Shown here piece by piece: positions 59,052-64,000 of a stretch of 64,000 bases of DNA. The position numbers were made by a program, and so were the translations under genes. The notes beneath the pieces are model-generated. The model worked only from the letters and a program-made list of their open reading frames with translations, ran no database searches and was not told the DNA's origin. Each line of letters opens with the position of its first letter. Positions within the stretch are counted from its first letter, which is position 1. Origin of the DNA: Eubacteriales bacterium (GTDB lineage Bacteria > Bacillota > Clostridia > Lachnospirales > Lachnospiraceae); the NCBI GenBank assembly GCA_030536575.1, contig JAUNPS010000002.1:124001-188000 (forward strand), written 5' to 3'.

Positions 59052-60343
59052 TACTGCCCGACCACCTTATCCAAGAGTTTAGCAGAACTCCGCTTTGCAT
59101 CCCTTGTAGCGTGGGCGTAAACATTCATGGTGGTACTTACATCAGAGTGACCTAACAATTCCTGTACATCTTTGGGTGCTGCACCATTCGATAGCAGATT
59201 GCTTGTATAAGTGTGCCGGAGAGTGTGAAAGTGAAAATCCTCTAATTCCGGCAGCTTCTTTCTTGCAGACCGGCAGGCACATTCTACGGTAGAGGGAAGT
59301 TCCAGACAGCCATCTGCACGCAGACATACAAAGAAGATTTCCGTATAATCTGCAGGGACTTCCTGAGTTCCGTCAAGGTGGTAATACTCATAATGTACCC
59401 TGTTCTTTTCCCTGACTTCCTTGTAATAGTTTCTTTGGTACAGTTCACCGTACTGGAAACGGTTTTTGTGCTGTACCTTTTTTGCTTTCCTCAGAATATC
59501 GGCAAGAGTATCGCAGAAATCAACGACACGCACCTTTTTCCGTTTCGTCGGTCCTATCTCTGTTTTGTGCCTTGAATTGTTGTAGCGGACACTTCTGCGA
59601 ACCGTTAAATACTGTTCCTCAAGGTTAATATCCTGCCAAGTCAGTCCTGCTACCTCTCCAAGCCTTAATCCTGTAAAATAAGCAATCTGAACAGGAAGAA
59701 TTGCGTCCTCACTCCGTTTTGCGAGATGTGACAGCAGCTTTTGGTACAACTCATAAGTCAGCGTTTTTACCTTTGCGTTATCAGCGGTATCTTCCGAAAA
59801 CAAATCCACATCTTCCGTTTTCTGCTTCATTACCACATACTGCATCGGATTAAATGTGATGAGCTGTTTCGGAAATACTGCAAATCGGAAGGACTGCTGC
59901 AATACTGCCGAAAAGGAACGGATATAATCTTTTGAGTAGCCTTTGGAAACAAAGTCTGCTTCTGTTCCCCCGAAAGTCAGCAAATCCATAAACTGCTGCA
60001 AATGACCGGGAGTAATTGTTTTCAATCGGCGGTTACTAATCGGGTGTTGTTTAATCCTGCCTATGGCTTGAAGATAATTACCGACAGTGCCATTGCTGAG
60101 TGTACCGACCTTTAACTCTTCCTCTGCCCAAATATCCAGCAGACCACCCAGTGTGATGTTGTCAGCTTTTGCTATGAACTTCTTTTCCTCATAATCCTCC
60201 ATAGCCTGCCGCAACAGCTTTTCCGTCTCGCTCTTGCTTTCCGTTCCGGTAAACTCTTTCTGTACCAGATTTCCGCTTGCGTCCTCCACGTAAAAGCGGT
60301 AGTACCATTTCTTTCCTTTTTTTCTTACAGAACCTTTTGCCAT
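59051..60343 (-). CDS. Tyrosine-recombinase integrase
   Basis: A 430-residue site-specific recombinase. An N-terminal AP2-like arm-binding part (SVRKKGKKWYYRFYVEDASG) and a SAM-like domain precede the catalytic domain: Arg in TGLRLGEVAG, HTLRHTY, LGHSD and the Tyr nucleophile in MNVYAHA. It integrates and excises the element. The ATG at 60343 has AAGGAG seven bases upstream. Confidence 0.93.
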   Translation of the reverse strand: MAKGSVRKKGKKWYYRFYVEDASGNLVQKEFTGTESKSETEKLLRQAMEDYEEKKFIAKADNITLGGLLDIWAEEELKVGTLSNGTVGNYLQAIGRIKQHPISNRRLKTITPGHLQQFMDLLTFGGTEADFVSKGYSKDYIRSFSAVLQQSFRFAVFPKQLITFNPMQYVVMKQKTEDVDLFSEDTADNAKVKTLTYELYQKLLSHLAKRSEDAILPVQIAYFTGLRLGEVAGLTWQDINLEEQYLTVRRSVRYNNSRHKTEIGPTKRKKVRVVDFCDTLADILRKAKKVQHKNRFQYGELYQRNYYKEVREKNRVHYEYYHLDGTQEVPADYTEIFFVCLRADGCLELPSTVECACRSARKKLPELEDFHFHTLRHTYTSNLLSNGAAPKDVQELLGHSDVSTTMNVYAHATRDAKRSSAKLLDKVVGQ

Positions 60344-60435
60344 AATCGTTCTCCTTTCGATAACGGACAATCGGAACTGATGAAATGCTTTCTTGCGTGT
60401 AAGTATATCATAACTCCGGTTGCCTAACTATACCG

Positions 60436-60514
60436 AATTCACGCAAGCGTGAATTACAAATGCTGACGCATTTGAGATAAACGCCGACAGGCGGATATAT
60501 TCGTACATGAATAT
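60436..60514. other. Hairpin cluster, candidate oriT
   Basis: Four hairpins in 80 bases: AATTCACG/CGTGAATT (60436-60455), CAAATGC/GCATTTG (60457-60474), CGCC/GGCG (60482-60493) and ATATTC/GAATAT (60497-60514). They lie between integrase and relaxase genes, where the nick site of a mobilizable element is expected. Confidence 0.5.
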
Positions 60515-60607
60515 TTATATATCATTGTGCCGCCTATGCTGTCCGTTCACAGTCTTCCGCACCGACACCGCCGTTTAAAAACCGGCTACTGCCATTTGCA
60601 GGAGGGA

Positions 60608-62164
60608 GGAAAAAGCACAATACAAAGACATTCATTTATCCGCATGAATAAGCTGTCCGATGTCAGAGGCAGGATTACTTATATATCCAGCCATGCGAAG
60701 CAGTAAAACCTGTATGCGGTCTATGAAACGACAGACCGCCGCTACTGGACGGAGCTTGCAAAATGCAATCAGCAGGAATTTGAAAAAAGCGGAACGGAGG
60801 GGAAGTGCATTGAGGCGAGGGAATTTATTATTGCCCTGCCCGAATCATTCCCCAATCTTTACGAGCCGGACAAGCTGCTGCAGCTATTTACAGACCGCTT
60901 TCAGGAAAAGTATGGTGTGGAATGTGTATCAGCGTTGCACCATAACAAACGAAAGACGAATTATCATATCCATCTCATTTTTTCGGAACGGGAACTGCTT
61001 CCCGAACCCATAGAAAAAACCGCCACACGCAATATGTTCTATGACGAAAACGGGAAACACGTCCGCACCAAGAAAGAGATACTTGACGAAAACGGGAATA
61101 TCCGCAAAGGCTGTAAAATCGTGAAGAAAGGTGAAGTCTATGAGCGCAATCTTTTTACCGCCAAGAACAAGCTGTTCAAGCAGGAAAATTTTGTTGACGA
61201 GGTAAAGCATTTCTATACCGACCTTATCAATCTTTTAGTAAAAGACGGCAAAGAAAAACTTCATGTGTTCGACAGCAGCGGATTGTATCTTGCCACCAAG
61301 AAGATAGGAAAAAATAACCCGAAAGCGGAACATATACAGACCGATAACGAAATGCGTGTGCGCTGGAATTGTGAAGTAGACCGGGCGATTGTCAGCGGCG
61401 TTCCCGAAACAGAGATACAACAGATAAAGAAAAAATATATCACAGACCGCATCAGAGAATCGGTTGGTATATTCGGCAGCCAGCCGGAACGTCTGGGAAG
61501 CATTATTATGACTGCTGTTACGGCATTGGCGCTGCTGATTTCTAAAGTATTGGATAAGGCAAGGGAATTGTCAGCAAAGTTGTTCGAGAAAGAAACGGTA
61601 CAGCCGATTGCAGAGCTAGGCGAGGGAAGAATGACAGAAATAATACCACAAGCAGATAAAACGCCAAAGCAGGAAATACCAAGGGTATCGCCCAAGCCTG
61701 TGATGTCCGCTGAAGCCGCCGCATATCCAAAGCTGCTGAAGGTTTATAAGGAACTGAACCGACAGAACGGGATTATCTTTGACGCAGAAAAGGAACGCAA
61801 TGCTTTAGAGCTTGAGCGTGACCGCCTGAAAGGACTTGCAAAACTGACGAAGAAAGGGGAACTGCAAAGCAGAATTAACCGCAAGAAAGAGGAAATAGAC
61901 CTTCTGAAAGTCGGTCTGTCGGGGATTGCCAGACGGTATGGATTCCAAACGGTGTATGATTTCTACAAAACTTTCGCCGCCGCCAAGACAGCTAATGTCA
62001 GTTATCAATCAAAAGCGGACAAGTGGGAAGAACAATATGGGGAAAAAGCACAACAAAAACAGCTAAAAGAAAGCGTACACAAGCGGTTAAAGAATTACCA
62101 AAGAGAAAATGCAGATAGGCAAACAAAACAGGCTTCAAAAAGCAGGGACAGCACAGCAAGATAA
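60608..62164 (+). pseudogene. MobA/MobL relaxase, interrupted by one stop codon
   Basis: One frame runs from about 60608 to 62164, broken only by TAA at 60704-60706 (SSHAKQ-stop-NLYAVYETTDRR). It reads like a MobA/MobL relaxase: STIQRHSFIRMNKLSDVRGR, the Tyr-rich start, and the metal-binding triad region HHNKRKTNYHIHLIFSERE; the C-terminal half is coiled-coil. The usual Glu codon at the break would need a single G-to-T change. No good ATG start is seen before 60644. Reinitiation at 60917 would lose the catalytic Tyr region, so the element probably cannot start its own transfer. Confidence 0.8.
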
Positions 62165-62185
62165 GATAACGCTACAAAAAATAAC

Positions 62186-62222
62186 GGGGAATGATGGTAT
62201 ATTTGTTATCATCATTCCCCTG
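62186..62222 (+). terminator. Terminator after the relaxase
   Basis: GGGGAATGATG (62186-62196) pairs perfectly with CATCATTCCCC (62210-62220); TGTATTTATT follows. Confidence 0.75.
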
Positions 62223-62258
62223 TATTTATTGCCGAAGCTGCCTTTCTGTTCAAAGCCT

Positions 62259-62759
62259 TCAGTCCGAAGCCTCCGCAAACGCATTTTTCTCATCTTCTGT
62301 AAGATTTTCAAGATATACTTTGTAAACGCAGCTTTTACCGTCACGGACAATGGAGCAGGCAGTTTCAGTATGTACCTTCCTCTTTAAGCCAACCTCAAAA
62401 ATTGTTTTTATCATGCCTTCCGTACAATAGCATATCATGCCCGAAATGTCTCCCCCTGCCGCACGGACTAAAGGGCATATGCACTCTGTACTATTTTCGT
62501 TGCAGATAAGAACCCCTGTTTCTTTGTCATAGGACAGTTCCCATCCGAAGTCATTTTTCAGGCACCGGATAAATTCCTCTATGGAAGAAATGGATTCAAC
62601 CATATCCGCAATGTGCTTCCCCTTATAGCAGTAGGAAGAACAGCGCCTCATCAGTTCGCAGGCGTCCGGCGCTTCCCCCGCAGTCTGTTCCATTACAGAA
62701 AGTAAATTCTTTGTCCAGCCATGTGTAAATTCAAGGTCTGTCATATCCATAAATTCCAC
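62259..62759 (-). CDS. Cysteine-rich protein of unknown function
   Basis: A 166-residue cytoplasmic protein with clustered Cys (MRRCSSYCYKG, ECICPLVRAAGG, MICYCTEGM, ACSIVRDGKSCVYKV). The last part resembles V4R/ATC-hydrolase-like small-molecule domains, but this is weak. The start is uncertain: GTG at 62759 (GGAG 11 bases upstream) or GTG at 62771. It follows the MATE-fusion gene by 42 bases and likely shares its transcript. Confidence 0.6.
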   Translation of the reverse strand: MEFMDMTDLEFTHGWTKNLLSVMEQTAGEAPDACELMRRCSSYCYKGKHIADMVESISSIEEFIRCLKNDFGWELSYDKETGVLICNENSTECICPLVRAAGGDISGMICYCTEGMIKTIFEVGLKRKVHTETACSIVRDGKSCVYKVYLENLTEDEKNAFAEASD

Positions 62760-62801
62760 TATGTGATCCACTCCTTTTTTTCTTTCATTTTATCATAAAT
62801 T

Positions 62802-64000
62802 TTATGCATTGCCAGTTCTTTTCTCCACATATTTGCAAATAACATCTGCACTTGCATGGATGCCGATGGAACTGTCCACCATAAGTTCATAGTTGCCCAT
62901 GTCTCCCCATATCCGGTCAGAAACTGCCTGATAATAGGAACTCCTTGCCGCATCAGACCTGCGTATGTTCCTTTCCGCCTCGTCCCTGCTGTCCCCATAG
63001 ATTTCCATGACCTGTTCCACACGGTAATCTTTCGGGGCATAAATGAAAATACGCACAATATTTTTATCATCACGGAGGACATAATCGGCAGCCCTGCCTA
63101 CGATAACGCAGCTCCCGCAGTCCGCAATCTTCCGGATGATCTGATACTGGGCACGGACAGCCTGACGAATAACGGTTGTGCTGCGGTACAGTGAATGCAG
63201 GTGTTGTGCCAAGTCCGTGTCCATGTTCGACATGAACTCCCTGTCAAGCCCACTCTCCTGTGCGGCAAGCGCAGCCATATCTTTATCATAGAAAGGGATG
63301 CCAAGCCGCTGCGCCACAATGCGCCCAATCTGTTTGCCGCAGGAACCATGCTCCCTTGCAATCGTGATGATAACGCCTTCCTTTGACTGCATCAATGCTG
63401 TTTCGCCTGCATGATCTTCTGCTGTGGTAGCCTGCCCGTATCCCGATAATTGTTTTGATGTCCTGTAAAAATAATATATAGCCAGAAGCATGGTAAAAAA
63501 TTCCGCAAGTATAAGCCCGTCCCATATCCCACGCAGCCCCATGATGCAGGGAAGCAGGATCACCAGTATTCCCGTCAGGACAATCCCCCGGAGCATTGCA
63601 ATGACAGTTGCCAGCGCTGATTTCATAATGGACTGTAAATAGTAAACAGCGAAATGACCGATCCCTGCAAATAAAACAGAAACAAAAACCGGACGGATGA
63701 TGGACGGTGCAAGCCGCAGCAGTTCCGGCGTGGTTTCCATAAACAGCGTTGTGACCTGTTTGGGGAACAGGATTCCGGTCAGGGCGGATGCGGCGCTTAA
63801 AATAATTTCAGCGATAATGGAATAGCGGAGCAGTTCAAATATCCGACTGTACTGCTTCCCACCATAGTTTGTTGAAATAATCGGCTGTGCAGCCTGCCCT
63901 ACGCCGTCATATACCCTCTGGAATGTTGAAATGCAGGTGTACGCAACGCCGAACACAGCCATTGCTGCCTCTCCGCCATATTTCATCACCTGATTGTTTA
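62802..64000 (-). CDS. MATE transporter fused to a cytidylate-kinase-like domain (5' part beyond the window)
   Basis: A partial gene: the frame continues past base 64000 (NNQVMKYGGEAAMAVFG). The first 190 or so visible residues are the second half of a MATE efflux transporter (GQAAQPIISTNYGG, several membrane helices to about 180). After a short linker (about 185-205), residues 206-395 form a cytidylate-kinase-like P-loop domain, IITIAREHGSCGKQIGRIVA, with IVGRAADYVLRD and VRIFIYAPKDYRVEQVM. The frame is open across the join, so the fusion is real in the sequence. What the kinase-like part senses or modifies is unknown. Confidence 0.85.
   Translation of the reverse strand, partial: NNQVMKYGGEAAMAVFGVAYTCISTFQRVYDGVGQAAQPIISTNYGGKQYSRIFELLRYSIIAEIILSAASALTGILFPKQVTTLFMETTPELLRLAPSIIRPVFVSVLFAGIGHFAVYYLQSIMKSALATVIAMLRGIVLTGILVILLPCIMGLRGIWDGLILAEFFTMLLAIYYFYRTSKQLSGYGQATTAEDHAGETALMQSKEGVIITIAREHGSCGKQIGRIVAQRLGIPFYDKDMAALAAQESGLDREFMSNMDTDLAQHLHSLYRSTTVIRQAVRAQYQIIRKIADCGSCVIVGRAADYVLRDDKNIVRIFIYAPKDYRVEQVMEIYGDSRDEAERNIRRSDAARSSYYQAVSDRIWGDMGNYELMVDSSIGIHASADVICKYVEKRTGNA

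Larger units (their letters stand above)
56240..62222. mobile_element. Decaying integrative mobilizable element
   Basis: This block is lower in GC than its flanks and carries TnpV, a tyrosine integrase (opposite strand), a MobA/MobL relaxase broken by one stop codon, a hairpin cluster that may be oriT, and cargo (tetR, flavoprotein, broken KTR gene, HEAT-like protein). The borders are approximate: no attachment-site repeat could be fixed by eye. Confidence 0.7.

Noticed and set aside
62135-62350. Small open frames across the relaxase 3' end
   Set aside because: They cross a strong terminator and have no ribosome site or similarity.

Overview
The window looks like chromosome from a gut-type Lachnospiraceae or related Clostridia (Bacillota). 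Signs are moderate GC, strong AGGAGG-type ribosome sites, YesM/YesN-type two-component systems, dense glycoside-hydrolase (GH) operons and several gene families typical of that group. No rRNA or tRNA gene was found.

Layout. (1) 27-2378: a GH2 enzyme. (2) 2491-4943: a P-loop ATPase/DUF4869 pair next to a Phd/RelE toxin-antitoxin pair. (3) 5079-18971, all minus: one long glycan-utilisation operon with binding protein, two permeases, GH3, histidine kinase, response regulator, GH43, an esterase and a GH78-GH43 fusion. The GH43, GH78, GH3 and esterase content suggests plant arabinogalactan or a similarly decorated pectic glycan, which is inference. (4) 19316-24468, minus: a second importer operon with a GH101-like enzyme, divergent from a second kinase/regulator pair at 24668-28017. 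(5) 28033-35671, minus: GH4, an AraC regulator, a GH13-like enzyme with a catalytically dead paralogue, a TauE/SafE permease and an aldo/keto reductase. (6) 35835-39444: a heterodimeric ABC exporter. (7) 39712-45946: a LuxR/MalT-like regulator upstream of three secreted proteins and a DUF2442 protein. (8) 45960-49770: a decayed zone with gene relics, a collapsed duplicate of a CAP-lacI cassette, a 142-bp MITE with target-site duplication, and intact cupin, Rrf2 and GNAT genes. (9) 49770-56236: CAP-domain protein, RarA, an alpha/beta-hydrolase/methionine-sulfoxide-reductase fusion, a P1B-type ATPase and a divergent TetR. (10) 56240-62222: an AT-richer, decaying integrative mobilizable element with integrase, a relaxase broken by one stop codon, TnpV and a tetR-flavoprotein cargo. 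(11) 62259-64000: a cysteine-rich protein and a MATE transporter/cytidylate-kinase-like fusion that runs off the window.

How it works together. Oligosaccharides are bound outside the cell and imported through two binding-protein/permease systems. No importer ATPase is encoded here, so a shared MsmK-type ATPase elsewhere is likely. The enzymes have no signal peptides, so breakdown is intracellular. Each importer has its own kinase and AraC-type response regulator. Start sites were often moved to the codon best placed behind a Shine-Dalgarno sequence, and each move is noted in its entry.
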